64,000 nt of DNA from Hexactinellida sp. DTS-2022 (Eukaryota; Porifera; Hexactinellida), in assembly GCA_028753945.1 (NCBI GenBank), contig JAPNXP010000005.1, forward strand, positions 4,650,001 through 4,714,000, in the 5' to 3' direction. The stretch's first letter is position 1, and every line of letters starts with the position of its first letter. Position numbers and translations under genes: made by a program. Shown in pieces: positions 20,049 to 31,400 of this stretch. The notes below the pieces were generated by a model. The model had not been told where the DNA came from, did not search any database, and was given only the letters and a program-made list of their open reading frames with translations.

Positions 20049-21470
20049 ATGCAACTTATCTTCAAATACCGCAAATACCTCCCACCTGAGATTCTATTAT
20101 TTTTCTTCATGCTGTGTACTACTTACCTATACGTAATGCAGCAACAGTTCATTTATTTTCGCACCTGTATATTGATTGCAGGTAATCATTGTAACTATAG
20201 CCTGTCACATAATGATACTTCTTCCTGTGTTGAGAATAAGAAAGTAGATCAGATACAGTCTCTTGCCTCGTATCTATTATTAGCTACCAATTTAGTTATC
20301 ACAATTCCATCTATTTTCACGAGTCTTATACTCGGTCCACTCTCTGATTTAATCGGGCGAAAAATCGCGATTTATCTCCCAATCATATCCAATATTTGTT
20401 ATATGTTATGCATGCTATGTATTAATTACCTTGGTTTGCATCCGTATTACATGTTAATAGGTTCTGCTATACTGGGATTTGGTGGTAACTTTTCTATTAT
20501 GATAATGTCGTTGAGTGCGTATACTGTTGATAACGCATCAGAAAGGTACCGGGTGGTACGAATTGGAATTTTGGAGGCCGCTATTACTTTGGCAACTTTC
20601 ACTGGTAACATGTCTGGAGGGAAAATTCTTGAAGCGATCGGTTTCAACTATTTCTTTATCTTAAATATTTTAATTTTGTTATCAATACTTATATATGCTG
20701 TTGTATTGAAAGAGTCTAATACGAGAGAAAAAGCATCTATCCATCGTGTCGAGTTATCAAAGTGTATCGTATTAATAGTTAAACCATTTCGATTATTTTA
20801 TAAGAATAAAAAACCGGTGAAATTCTTTGCGTTAATTTTCGCATTCTCATTCTCTCTTACTGCGATTTTTGGTAACTTTGATCTTTTCACGTTGTACGCC
20901 TTAGGGCCTCCAATGTGTTGGCTGCCGCATTTGATCGGTTACTACTTCGGATTCAGCTATTTAGCCTCGGCTATTGGTTTAATCTTATTCTTACCTATCG
21001 TCATTAAGTTGAGAATATCTGATTATATTCTCATTATTATCGCCTCGCTTGACGTTATGTTGATATACATTCTAATCGGTAGTTTTGAGGATAAATCTGT
21101 TTTGCTCATTGCTGTGCCGTTAATCGGGTCATTGCGATTATTAGCAGCGCCCAGTATTAAATCTGCTTTATCTGGTCTCATTTCGCGAGAAGATCATGGT
21201 AGTCTTTTCTCGATATTCTCTGTGCAGTCTACGTTGATACAGTTAATCGCTTCTGCGGTTTTTAACGCTATCTACCCTACTCTAAGACTAGTTTATAACG
21301 GGTTATCATTTTACATTGTGTCAGCAGGTAGTATTGTTCCTATTGGTTTGTGTGTTACTCTCTACTTGTATGAAAAGTACTGTGAGAAAAAAGTGAATAT
21401 TTCTTCGGATCCATGTACAGAAGGAAATCGGGAAATTGATGAAAATAAACCTTTAATTAATCAACAGTAG
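20049..21470 (+). CDS. SLC46: major facilitator transporter, SLC46-like
   Basis: Intronless, 473 aa, with about 12 predicted membrane helices. The MFS signature between helices 2 and 3 reads LGPLSDLIGRK. After helix 1 there is a long outer loop with Asn-X-Ser/Thr sites and paired Cys (CILIAGNHCNYSLSHNDTSSC), as in the SLC46 (proton-coupled folate transporter/SLC46A3) family. The motif SLSAYTVDNASERYRVVRIG after helix 5 is also SLC46-like. Substrate cannot be predicted. The last ~100 bp of the gene are repeated, diverged, 330 bp downstream beyond a MITE. Confidence 0.78.
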   Translation: MQLIFKYRKYLPPEILLFFFMLCTTYLYVMQQQFIYFRTCILIAGNHCNYSLSHNDTSSCVENKKVDQIQSLASYLLLATNLVITIPSIFTSLILGPLSDLIGRKIAIYLPIISNICYMLCMLCINYLGLHPYYMLIGSAILGFGGNFSIMIMSLSAYTVDNASERYRVVRIGILEAAITLATFTGNMSGGKILEAIGFNYFFILNILILLSILIYAVVLKESNTREKASIHRVELSKCIVLIVKPFRLFYKNKKPVKFFALIFAFSFSLTAIFGNFDLFTLYALGPPMCWLPHLIGYYFGFSYLASAIGLILFLPIVIKLRISDYILIIIASLDVMLIYILIGSFEDKSVLLIAVPLIGSLRLLAAPSIKSALSGLISREDHGSLFSIFSVQSTLIQLIASAVFNAIYPTLRLVYNGLSFYIVSAGSIVPIGLCVTLYLYEKYCEKKVNISSDPCTEGNREIDENKPLINQQ

Positions 21471-21514
21471 ATTTTAATGTTTTTGTATCAATTGTTGTTT
21501 ATGTTATTCTCTAT

Positions 21515-21692
21515 GGGAATCCTTATATAGAGCTGAGCTTTGTAGAGTTCAGATTTTTTCCCATACTAAAAGCCCAGGCTTACTTTCTAAAGGTCAATTT
21601 CAAACTCTGAAAAAAAACTGACCTTTCTCAGTGCATGAATACACATAGTGAAAAACTGAACTCTACAAAGCTCAGCTCTATATAAGTAATTT
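21515..21692. mobile_element. 180-bp MITE, copy 2 of 2
   Basis: Nearly identical to 5714-5894, with the same inverted ends TATATAGAGCTGAGCTTTGT / ACAAAGCTCAGCTCTATATA. It sits between the SLC46-like gene and a diverged duplicate of that gene's 3' end. Confidence 0.85.
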
Positions 21693-21705
21693 CATTCTCT
21701 ATTTA

Positions 21706-21835
21706 TATGAATTGTACTGAGAAAAATGTGAATATTTCTTCGGATCATTCCCCAGTCATCGGAAATTGACCTCTAATTAATAATCAACAGTAGATTACAG
21801 TGTGTTTTTATCTTAACTATTGTTTAGGTTATCAG
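21706..21835 (+). pseudogene. diverged duplicate of the SLC46-like gene's 3' end
   Basis: TATGAATTGTACTGAGAAAA, GTGAATATTTCTTCGGATC and AATTAATAATCAACAGTAGA repeat the last codons and the start of the 3' UTR of the transporter (about 21368-21510), with indels that break the frame. Only the tail is present. It is probably the remnant of a tandem copy. Confidence 0.7.
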
Positions 21836-22075
21836 CATTTGAATTAATGTATTAATATTCTTGAATTCTAGTAACTTAAAACTGTTTATAGTTAAAATGT
21901 GTTTTCTACAAAAAAATTGATTAATATAAATATAAATATTAATTATTAACGGTATAGTAATTTATTAATAATATCACATCAACGAAAATTTACATCCTAC
22001 ACTATTACATAATCCGTAATATTATTATAAAATATTTCCCTGGAACCTACGTAGACTTAACAAGAAAATAATTAT
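21836..22075. other. short intergenic, nothing seen
   Basis: AT-rich spacer (240 bp) holding the 3' side of the minus-strand CD225 gene; no repeat family recognised. Confidence 0.4.
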
Positions 22076-22504
22076 TTAAGCATAGCCAGGTAGAACCGTT
22101 GGAAAATTATCGATTTGCCTGCTCAGCTCGTACAGGGCGTAGATAAAGGAAAAGAATCCTCCAACACAGCAACAAAAGATACACAAGTTGAATATCATCA
22201 GGAACGCCCATATTACATTGAATACCTTAGCATGATACGCGTGTGATTTGGCAGCCTCCACATCGCGGCGCTTGTCGGCTTCTTGTCCTAGAATCGCGAA
22301 AATAAGCGCAGGAATTCCAAGCCTTGGGCAGCAGAGATAGTTGAATATTGAGCAACACATACAGAATAACCCAACTTGAGTGCGTGACGTATCAAAAGTC
22401 TGTATTAATAATCGCTGCTGTGGCGCTGCTGTTTCCAGTCGAATGTTTTCTGGGTACGCGGAATAAGGCGCTGTGTCCAAAGGTTCATACTTCCCACTTT
22501 CCAT
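22076..22504 (-). CDS. CD225/dispanin family small membrane protein
   Basis: Intronless, 142 aa. The N-terminal 45 residues are polar and Pro/Tyr-rich. A CD225 domain follows: a Cys-rich intramembrane segment (about 48-72, LCCPRLGIPALIFAILG), the conserved basic/Ala loop (ADKRRDVEAAKSHAYHAK) and a second hydrophobic helix (about 94-125). The double Cys before the helix is a plausible palmitoylation site. The family includes IFITM and many other dispanins that sit in endosomal or plasma membranes and affect membrane fusion or traffic; no specific role can be assigned here. Confidence 0.8.
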   Translation of the reverse strand: MESGKYEPLDTAPYSAYPENIRLETAAPQQRLLIQTFDTSRTQVGLFCMCCSIFNYLCCPRLGIPALIFAILGQEADKRRDVEAAKSHAYHAKVFNVIWAFLMIFNLCIFCCCVGGFFSFIYALYELSRQIDNFPTVLPGYA

Positions 22505-23404
22505 TTCTCAATTCGTGTCCCTATAGAGCTATACAAGCAATTCCCATTGCAACATATATATACATATTCATAAATATGTTTTCTGGATAAGAGAGTACCG
22601 CCCTCGGTTATAAGGTTACAGTACCGCCCTCAGTTATAGGAGCTGTTTGTATCAATATCTCCAACAATTTATAGGTGAGGATAATTTCTCATTATTTCTG
22701 TCTTTAATAGCAACCGTTGTGCTTCTAAGAATTCTTATAATTATTAAGTTTCGAGTTTATTTTTAATGTCCTGATCATAACACTTTATTATTTATCATCC
22801 TGCAATGAAATTATAATATATTATACTCTAATTTGATACTAATCGATTTCAATTAACATAATTAATATCATAATTCTTAACAGAAGACATTTTTTACAAT
22901 AGTTTATTTTTACTTCGCACCCTTCTTTCAATCATCTTCCTTACCTAAAATTTAGTTCTAAGTATTTATTACCTATGAAATAGGAATTGAAATTGCAGCC
23001 ATTCATTATCATAATTTCAACATCATTGTTTTCATTACGTGGTTAAAATTTCTGTAAAGAAAGCTGAATTTATATACTGTATCCTATTTTGTCATCCCAA
23101 AATTGCAATTTGTTGAATCCTGTCAACAGTTACCACTTAGGCTTCATCATGGATAAATTAGAATATTTCAACATCATAATTCTGATAATATTAATATTAT
23201 TCACCTTGATTGCCATCAGCTTGTTCATACTGACGTTTCTTTTCTGAAAGGTTCCTTGATATGTTGCAAGATAGTGCCTATTAGACATTGTAGTGATTAC
23301 ACATGCCTAAAAAACTTTATATAAATGACCCCAAATTTGAATAGAAGTAAATCTACTCAAAACTATTTATTTGACTCTGATTTATTATCATCAACTGTAG
23401 AATA
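22505..23404. other. intergenic between divergent genes
   Basis: Spacer between the CD225 gene (minus) and SLC4 (plus). It includes a short direct repeat of ACAGTACCGCCCTC(G/A)GTTATA at about 22597-22640, which may be a pogo-like MITE remnant. The rest is AT-rich with no recognised feature. Confidence 0.5.
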
Positions 23405-26400
23405 ATGGCTTTACATGCAAATCAAAAAAAGCGCGATGAAGCTATCAATCGTCCTTTACGTGCAATGGAACATCATGGCCATTATCACAGAAAATTTTTG
23501 TTTGGAAAATACCGAAGGAATCAAATTCCAATCGTAGAGGAGCGTAGCCCAAACGACTCCGATTCGAGTTCCCAACGAATCGATGAGGTTGACAGTATTG
23601 ATATTGAGCGGGGAATACCTACCGTTTCAAAGACAACAAATTCTAAAATGACACGAATAGATCGCGGTAATAACGCGACAACCCACCATAAAGTATTCAT
23701 TGAGTTGGAAGAGTTAGATGAAGATGCTACGCATGACATGGAATGGAAAGAGACAGCCAGATGGATCAAGTTTGAGGAAGATGTCAATAAAGTGAAAGGT
23801 GGTTTTGACAAGCCACGAGTCGCAACCCTCTCGTTCCACTCACTCTCCGATGTAAAGAAGGGTATTCAAACGGGCTGTGTTATCCTGGACCTAGAGGCAA
23901 CTTCACTCCCAGAAGTTTCATTTAAAGTAGTGGAAAAACTAATTGATGCGGGCAAACTTGACGCTAGTCATCGAGAGGATGTATTAAAAGCTCTATTATT
24001 ACGTCATCATCACGAATATCATCATAGCTTATGGGAAGACATCAAAAATACATTTCATTTGCACCATCACCATCATCATCACCATCACCATCAAAATCAC
24101 CATCAAAATCACAATCAAAACAGAGCTCATTCATTGACTAGGCAAGCGAGTTTAGATATACCATCTCCATTTGATCAATCACGGGCTATTTCCAGTTTTC
24201 TAACTCGCTCTAGAACAATGAGTCTTGATGAAATGTCGGAAATAAATTTACCAGTTGAATTTGCTCGAGCAATGAGTGTAGCAGATGAAGATACACAATC
24301 GCACCACACTCTAGTGTTAGAAGATGATATCGAAGCAACCGCTGTGCTAGTAGGTCCCCTGCAAAGTCTTGAGGAGCCATTGCTGGCATTCGTGCGTTTG
24401 AGAGAGGCAACTAAACTTGGGAACCTACTTGAGGTAAATTTACCAGTTCGATTTCTATTTCTCTTGCTCGGGCCATTGAACTGTTCACTTAATTACCATG
24501 AGATTGGTCGGTCAATTGCTACATTAATGTCGAACCAGGATTTTCTTGATTCTTTGTACACCATGAAAAGTGAAAGCGAGCTAGTTGGGGCCATTGATGC
24601 ATTCCTTGATGAGAGCATAGTAGTTCCACCGGGAGATTGGAATTTCCATGATGCACAGAAACCATTACTTGACAACTACGAACACCCAGAGTGCATCAAT
24701 GCTGAATACTACTTGAAAAAACCAAATTTAATTCCATTCTGTGGCTTGCTATCGGATATTAGGAATGTATTTAACCCCTATCGATACTGGAGTGATTTTC
24801 GTGATGGATTTAACTTCCAATGTCTGATGGTCGTATGTTTTGTGTTTTTCGCGTGTCTCGGGCCAACTCTGGTATTTGGCGGGTTGTATGGTGAGAAAAC
24901 CGAGCAACAAATCGGTGAAATTGAATCGCTTCTCGCTAGCTTGGTGTTTGGAGTTATTTTCTCTCTTTTCTCGGGACAACCTATTTTGATTCTCGGGGCA
25001 TCTGGTCCTTTGCTGATTTTTGATGAAATTATTTTTTCTTTTTCTGACCAATTTCTTGGGGGACAATTTTTAGTATTTCGCACTTGGATTGGTGTATGGC
25101 TGGCCCTATTTTTGCTAATGGTAGTTGCTCTACAAGGAAGCTTCTTAGTGCGATATTTCACACGTTTTTCAGAAGAAATAATTGCATCCCTCACAGTATG
25201 GATATTTTTCGTTGAAGCAATTCTTTACGTAAAACGTTTGATTGTTTGCTATCCAATCGCAGATTATTGCAATGAAGATCTCCATAATATATCCATTAAA
25301 TCTAACCACAGTTATGGCCATTTACAAAATAACACCTCACTCCACACAACTCATCGAATCGGTGTTGACTCTTGCCATTATTACGACATTATACCTTGTG
25401 AGCAAAAACTTTTGGTCTCAAACACGGTATTATTCTCTATACTCCTCATATTTGGTACATTCGGATTTCTTCTTGCCTTACGTCATTTCAGACACAGCAA
25501 ATTCTTCCGTCGTATTGTACGCAATCGACTGAGTGACTTCAACATCTTGATTTCTCTTACTGTATTCACTATTATTTATCTTGCGTTGAAGAATACGATT
25601 TATGTCGAGACTGTAAGCTTCTCGGATCAACTTGTACAGCCAAGTAGAAACCGTAGTTGGTTAGTGAATCCATTTTGGTCTGGCGATCAACTGTTTCCAC
25701 TTTGGGGCCGCATGGTAGCATTTATTCCAGCTTTTTTTCTGTGTATCATAATTGTGATGGAAACTCAATTAACGAATATTTTAATCGCCAAAAAACGTCA
25801 TTGCCTTCAAAAACCATTAGGTTTTCATTTGGATCTGTTACTAGTTGCTTTGTTCTCAGCGATTTCAGGTTTTTTCGGCCTACCTTGGTTTTGCGGAGCA
25901 GCTGTTCGCTCCTTACAGCACGTACAGGCTCTAGCTGTGTACCCCCGTCGCAACACGCATGGTGTAGTGCCACATATAATCGGGATTCGAGAGCAACGAA
26001 TCACCAGTCTATGTATACACATTTTAATCGGTGTTTGTATACCATTGCTTTGGGCAGCTAAATTTTATTTGAAGATATCTTTACCGGTCCCTGTACTATT
26101 TGGTGGTTTGATATACTTAGGGTTTATTTCGTGGAAAAGTTTGCAATTTGCAGTTCGACTCAAACTCTTGTTTATGCGTTCGAAACATCATCCCAACACT
26201 TGCTATGTAAAGAATGTAAATCCTTTTCATATGCACATGTTTACTGTGATCCAATTTGTTTGTTTCATTATAATTCTCGCTTTCAAACTAACCCCACAGA
26301 AATATTTTACACCATTGCTTTTTCCTATTCTTTGTGTACTCTTAGTTCCATTTCGTAAAATATTTCTCAGGTTTTTCTCAGCAGCTGAACTTGAGGCCCT

Positions 26401-26485
26401 AGACCATGAGGATGATAATCCTAAGGATTTAGGCGAGACAGACGAGAGTCTATCTGAATACGAGACGACACACATCCCAATTTGA
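23405..26485 (+). CDS. SLC4: SLC4-family bicarbonate transporter
   Basis: A 1026-aa protein in a single uninterrupted exon. The cytoplasmic band-3-like domain shows FIELEELDEDATHDMEWKET, ARWIKFEEDVN, PRVATLSFHSLSDVKKGI and ILDLEA, as in SLC4. A histidine run (about 219-228, then QN/H repeats to 237) interrupts the cytoplasmic domain. The membrane domain starts about 465 and has the conserved SGQPILILGASGPLLIF (near 523), the large outer loop with several N-X-S/T sites and Cys (about 615-665), METQLTNILIAKKR, and GFHLDLLLVALFSAISGFFGLPWFCGA. The tail is acidic. SLC4 proteins exchange or cotransport bicarbonate/carbonate with Cl or Na. The motifs look closest to the Na-coupled branch, but I cannot fix the mode. 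Confidence 0.92.
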   Translation: MALHANQKKRDEAINRPLRAMEHHGHYHRKFLFGKYRRNQIPIVEERSPNDSDSSSQRIDEVDSIDIERGIPTVSKTTNSKMTRIDRGNNATTHHKVFIELEELDEDATHDMEWKETARWIKFEEDVNKVKGGFDKPRVATLSFHSLSDVKKGIQTGCVILDLEATSLPEVSFKVVEKLIDAGKLDASHREDVLKALLLRHHHEYHHSLWEDIKNTFHLHHHHHHHHHHQNHHQNHNQNRAHSLTRQASLDIPSPFDQSRAISSFLTRSRTMSLDEMSEINLPVEFARAMSVADEDTQSHHTLVLEDDIEATAVLVGPLQSLEEPLLAFVRLREATKLGNLLEVNLPVRFLFLLLGPLNCSLNYHEIGRSIATLMSNQDFLDSLYTMKSESELVGAIDAFLDESIVVPPGDWNFHDAQKPLLDNYEHPECINAEYYLKKPNLIPFCGLLSDIRNVFNPYRYWSDFRDGFNFQCLMVVCFVFFACLGPTLVFGGLYGEKTEQQIGEIESLLASLVFGVIFSLFSGQPILILGASGPLLIFDEIIFSFSDQFLGGQFLVFRTWIGVWLALFLLMVVALQGSFLVRYFTRFSEEIIASLTVWIFFVEAILYVKRLIVCYPIADYCNEDLHNISIKSNHSYGHLQNNTSLHTTHRIGVDSCHYYDIIPCEQKLLVSNTVLFSILLIFGTFGFLLALRHFRHSKFFRRIVRNRLSDFNILISLTVFTIIYLALKNTIYVETVSFSDQLVQPSRNRSWLVNPFWSGDQLFPLWGRMVAFIPAFFLCIIIVMETQLTNILIAKKRHCLQKPLGFHLDLLLVALFSAISGFFGLPWFCGAAVRSLQHVQALAVYPRRNTHGVVPHIIGIREQRITSLCIHILIGVCIPLLWAAKFYLKISLPVPVLFGGLIYLGFISWKSLQFAVRLKLLFMRSKHHPNTCYVKNVNPFHMHMFTVIQFVCFIIILAFKLTPQKYFTPLLFPILCVLLVPFRKIFLRFFSAAELEALDHEDDNPKDLGETDESLSEYETTHIPI

Positions 26486-26827
26486 ATAGCAAAACTTTAT
26501 ATTGATACATGAGAATAGTTCAAGCAATCACTCTGACTTATATTTGTTTACATTTATTATATCGTTTTGTTGGGTAATGGTTATTAAACCTTTTGAGTTT
26601 GTATTGGTAATTCGTATTCATTAATAAATATTTTCTCCTTATTACCTTCATTAGTTATAGCATTTGGTTTACGACAAATTAATAACAGTTATAACTTATA
26701 GGAACTGTTTGGGATCTTTGGATTTGTTAATGGTTAATGAATGTTCTAATCATTACAGTAAATTCCGTTTTATTGGTACACATCTACAGGTATATTAATA
26801 ATTAATCATAATATTCATTAGTCATTT

Positions 26828-26988
26828 ACAGTGGATGTCGGTTATAAGCACATCGTCGGGAACTGCACTTAGTGTTCTTATAACCGGCATGTTCTTATAA
26901 GCGACATAAATTATACAGGGTATATGGCAACTGTTTTCCAACATAGTGTTCTTATAACCGGTGTGCTTATATCCGACATCTATCTGTA
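26828..26988. mobile_element. pogo-like MITE, GGATGTCGGTTATAAGCAC family
   Basis: Left end ACAGTGGATGTCGGTTATAA, right end TTATATCCGACATCTATCTGTA. TTCTTATAACCGG motifs recur four times inside. Other copies: 30822-30981 and 59087-59246. Confidence 0.85.
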
Positions 26989-27465
26989 TTATTCAAAGTT
27001 CAAATTATCTGATGGAAGAGCTATAATAGAGCATAATTGACTCTTATGTTAGGAAATGGCTAATAAGTACTTATAATTCCCTGTCTATTGTAATAGTATG
27101 ACTAATAGCAGTTATTGTGTCCTCTATGACATGTAGATATTTTGAATGCCTTATGAACTTACAAACTCTAGTAAGTTAAACAATATTATCTATGAATATT
27201 GTAATTAGTAGGATACTTTCATTAGGTGTTGTAATATATATTAGTACTTACACAATAACAGGTGTACTTAGACAAATATTCCTGATTTAAAGACACAATG
27301 ACACATTTGCAAAGCTGTACAATAACATAAATTATTAATTATCAAGATAAGCGTCTGTTTGCAATTTTTATGAGATTTAGTATACAGAATACTAGTTGGC
27401 AATTATTTTGTCAGTTGCAACTTTTTGTCCATTGATATTTATATTAATTAATTTAAGATAAAAAA

Positions 27466-27576
27466 TTTCTGTGCGCCTAGATTTAGTTTGAGCTCGCTCA
27501 TACGTGCCTACAAAATTATATTACGTCTATGGGAACATTCCTCGATTTTCGCGCGCCTAGATGAAACCCTGATCAT
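27466..27576 (+). repeat. hAT-like MITE fragment, GCGCGCCTAGA type
   Basis: GTGCGCCTAGATTTAGTTTG to CGCGCGCCTAGATGAAACCC, sharing body motifs with 10357-10550. The left end is diverged. Confidence 0.6.
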
Positions 27577-27950
27577 AGGTACTGTATTATTATTCCCTAG
27601 CTACTTAGTACGATGGTTCTCCTCTGTTTTATAACTAATATTATCAATATATAAGGGAGATTTAATAGTAACGAATATCGAGGTATAGATAATTTAATAA
27701 CAAAAAAACCTAATTGGGCAGAAAGGAAATGCTAGTAGTATAAACCTGCGTGGTCTGTGGATTTTATGTTTGTGTTTTAACTTTTATGGATCAATTTATT
27801 TATTTTGTTATTGTGCTTGTGGTACCTAATTTAAACAGAATAGTAGATGTAGACACATATCAACTCATATAAAATCATAATTCTACCTACATTTGTGCAT
27901 AATTTGCTTTTAATAGCTCAACAACAATTCATTTAGTTAGCATCCATAGT

Positions 27951-28139
27951 ATACAGTGCTTATTGTGAACTATTTTTCTTCTGCTTAATATGAAAAACTT
28001 TTTGTATTATGAACAACCCTATGGTCCCAATTTTACTAACATAGGGTTTGTATTAAGTTGGGTTCGCTTATTATGGAGTCTCTATTATGAACACAAATTT
28101 AGTTCCTTGAATCTTCATAATAAAAGAACCTGACTGTAA
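27951..28139. repeat. pogo-like MITE, TTCATAATAAAAGAACCTGACTG family
   Basis: Right end TAATAAAAGAACCTGACTGT; left end ACAGTGCTTATTGTGAACTA. Inside are repeated TTATTATG(A/G) motifs and CCCTATGGTCCCAATTT, shared inverted with 56251-56464. Confidence 0.6.
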
Positions 28140-28481
28140 CTATGCAATAGTGTAGATAGTTTGGAGCATAAATTATAATTACAATACTTGCTTGATTAAT
28201 AATCAATTCAAATTATATTATCAAATTTGACCATCTACATAGACATTCTATAAAGTGGTCACAAATGCTTTAACTAACCAAGATACTATAATTACATTCT
28301 TTAAAAGGTATTATCTCAATCTTCCAATCTCATTTCTTTGGCACAGATTATAATTAGTTATAACATTTCTTAAAATATATGCATTATATAAATTGACAAT
28401 CCAAGTATCATAGCTCAAAAGTAATATACGGACTAAATTCATAAATCTTTCATTATCGATTGTTCATGCTACAAGGATAAA

Positions 28482-31400
28482 ATGATTCCTTTGACCAGAA
28501 GAAGTTCGCATGAGTATATAAGCAGACCGAAATCAGCTCAGGGCATTCTCAAGTGCCCTTCTCCATTGAGTATTTACTGTTCCGAAGCAGAATTTCAAAC
28601 TCCGAAACAATCTGAATTGAGTCCACTCGTAGATTTTCAATATTTCGCATCCGATCAAGTAATTCGTTCTAACTCGGTTTCGACTGGAATACTTCGTCCC
28701 CGTAGATACACCAGCTCTGGAATTTCTCCCTCACAGAACCTACAAACCGTTAAAAACACCCGACCCTTACAGTCCGCATTTCGCACGCGTAGTTTGAGCA
28801 CACAACACAATATGTTTACACGCACTTACGAAAAGGAGTTTATAAGCCCACGTGCCTCATGTCCGTCACAGCCCAATTTAAGACTTCGCACCTACAACTC
28901 CCTTGTAGGTGCCCCCCTTATAACACAGTACAAACACAGTATTTCTTTGTCAGACAACGATATATCACTCCTATGGTCACGTAATAAGGTCCCTGGAGAA
29001 AACACAGATATAACAAAGGTGTATTCTCTCATGGTGAAGCATTGGTTTTCATCGCAAGCTGAGAGATTGAATGCTACCATGGCACCTAAATCTAATCTCT
29101 TCTCCTTTCTCCGTTGTTTCAGTTATGTGGAGATATCTTGGTACCCTGATGCATGCTACAGTAGGTTAGTTGATTACAATTCTATATACGGGCGTTAGGC
29201 GGGAATTCTACGAAATAATTTAGTGTAAATATTGGCTTCATGTTATTCTACTTTTTTAATTAAAAAATTCGTTAAGAAGGTTTCGCTATAAATTTCCCAA
29301 TTAATTAATTAAAGATCAATTAAATTTGTGTTTGGCATATCTAGTGACATACTCTGTTGGCAGGAAGACAGTCTGAATAACAACTTGAATCTAATTACGC
29401 CTTAGTCTCCCGGTCGCGAATATTATTATCATTTTACCACTCAGGTTATTTATTACAATTCCCATAGGATTTGTATCAAAGCCTTATTCTCTATCAGGAA
29501 TAAATTTTTATTCCCTAACGTCCATGTGTGAAAGTAATTTGCAAAATTTTATATACAGTAGAACCTGTTAATACGCCGCCCAAGGGACTGTCACTGGCCA
29601 AAAATGTCCGTAATACACAAGTTGATTATCCGTTATACACAAATTGATTATCCGCTATACACAAATTGATTATCCGTTATTTACAAGTTGATTATCCGTT
29701 ATATACAAGTTGATTAGCCGTTATACACAGGTTGATTATAATATGTGAAGTCATGTGGGGACCTATTAAGTGGCCGTTATAGACAGGGTATTATACAGGA
29801 CTAGATTTGAACACTCCTAAGTTCAATATATCAATAAATAATTAAATTTGTACGCCTAAAAGGTTAATTTTGTATTATTCTATGGGGACTTTCGTCAGTT
29901 TTCGCGCTCCTAAACGCAATCATATGTCAATTTATACGCTTCTAGGCGTATGCGCGCTCCTGGATAAAACCCTGGTTATAGACATACAGTCAACTCCGCT
30001 TAATAGAGCCACCGGTTAATCAGTTTCTCCGCTTAATCGGGTCAAAATTCACAGGTTTTATAGGACAGAATTACAGTTTGGCTAACAATATTTTCGGTTA
30101 ATCGGGTTCTCCGCTTAATCGGGTCAAAACAACCTGGTTCCGAAGTGGCTCTATTAATTAAGCTGAGTTAACTGTATTCTACTGTATTCAGTAGACATTA
30201 TTATGGATTGTTATTGCAGGTCAGCTGACAAATGCCGCGGGTGTGAGGGCGACTTCTTCCAACAAGAACCGTGTCTGCTACACGACAACCGACTCTGGCA
30301 CTACGGCTGTCTCAGATGCTCTCTCTGCAACCACGAAATTAAGGCTAACACCCCCTACCTCTGTCCAACCGATACAGAGTCTAAATTCAGAGAAGTTAAG
30401 CATTCCATGGTGGGCACCCAGTCGCTAGGCCGGAAGCGTAGCTTCTCCTTCTCGCCCGAGTATTGGAAGGGAGTGCATCAAATAGTTTGTATGAACTGTG
30501 TGCCGACATGCAGCGGGTGCATTCATCCCGTCCTGCACAACCACGCTATGGCCATAGGCAGACACTGGCATCACGACTGTTTCAGATGCTCCTCTTGTGG
30601 AGAGGTTAGTGTGGTAGTTTAAGAATACAGTCAACTCCGCTTAATAGAGCCACCGGTTAATCGGTTTCTCCGCTTAATCGGGTCAAAATTTCACAGGATT
30701 TATAGGACAGAATTACAGTTTGGCCTACAATATTTTCGGTTAATCGGTTTCTCCGCTTAATCGGGTCAAAACAACCTGGTCCCGAGGTGGCTCTATTAAG
30801 CGGAGTTGACTGTACGTAATATACAGTGGATGCCGGTTATATGCACATCGTCGGGAACTGCATATAGTGTTCTTATTACCGGCATAAATTATACAGGGTA
30901 TATGAAAACCGTTTTCCAATATAATGTTCTTATATCCGATAATTCTTATAACCGGTGTTCTTATACCCGGTATCTACTGTAGTAAATATATATATCGTTA
31001 ATACAGTCGAAATCGGGGTTTTTTGCCCCCCAAAATGCACGACAAAAGGAGGCAAAAAAACCCAATAAGCAAAAAAACCCGATGGAAAACACATTAAGAT
31101 ATCACATTTTTGCACGACAAAAGGAGGCAAAAAAACCCGTGGCAAAAAACCCCGATTTCGACTGTAGTTGACATCCTCTATACAGTAAACATTGGATTTA
31201 ACGACAAATAGCTAATAACAACTTATTCTCTTGCCCAGAGGTCCGTAGTAGTATTTGAATCTACTTTGGATTTATTCAAATAAAATACAAACTGATCTCT
31301 ATTTGGTACTATTCACTAATTAAATTGATTTACTGTCACCATTCTTATTTAATGGTTGTTGAATTAAGCAAATTAATTATTTCACATTCCTATGAAACGG

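Larger units (their letters stand above)
26486..28481. other. intergenic with three MITEs
   Basis: Contains a pogo-like MITE (26828-26988), a hAT-like fragment (27466-27576) and a pogo-like MITE (27951-28139). The rest is AT-rich. No exon is recognisable on either strand. Confidence 0.6.

Noticed and set aside
24749-25194. Antisense ORFs of 105 and 138 codons opposite SLC4
   Set aside because: They mirror the conserved membrane domain of SLC4 and resemble no protein; they are shadows of the real frame.
29606-29738. CRISPR-like array of 22-bp units
   Set aside because: The units are head-to-tail without spacers, vary in sequence, and lie within a transposon in an animal genome. It is a tandem expansion.
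30203-30219. ATG at 30203 as start of the LIM gene
   Set aside because: It lies before a good acceptor (TTGTTATTGCAG at 30208-30219), and an in-phase upstream exon with donor GTTAGT ends at 29164.
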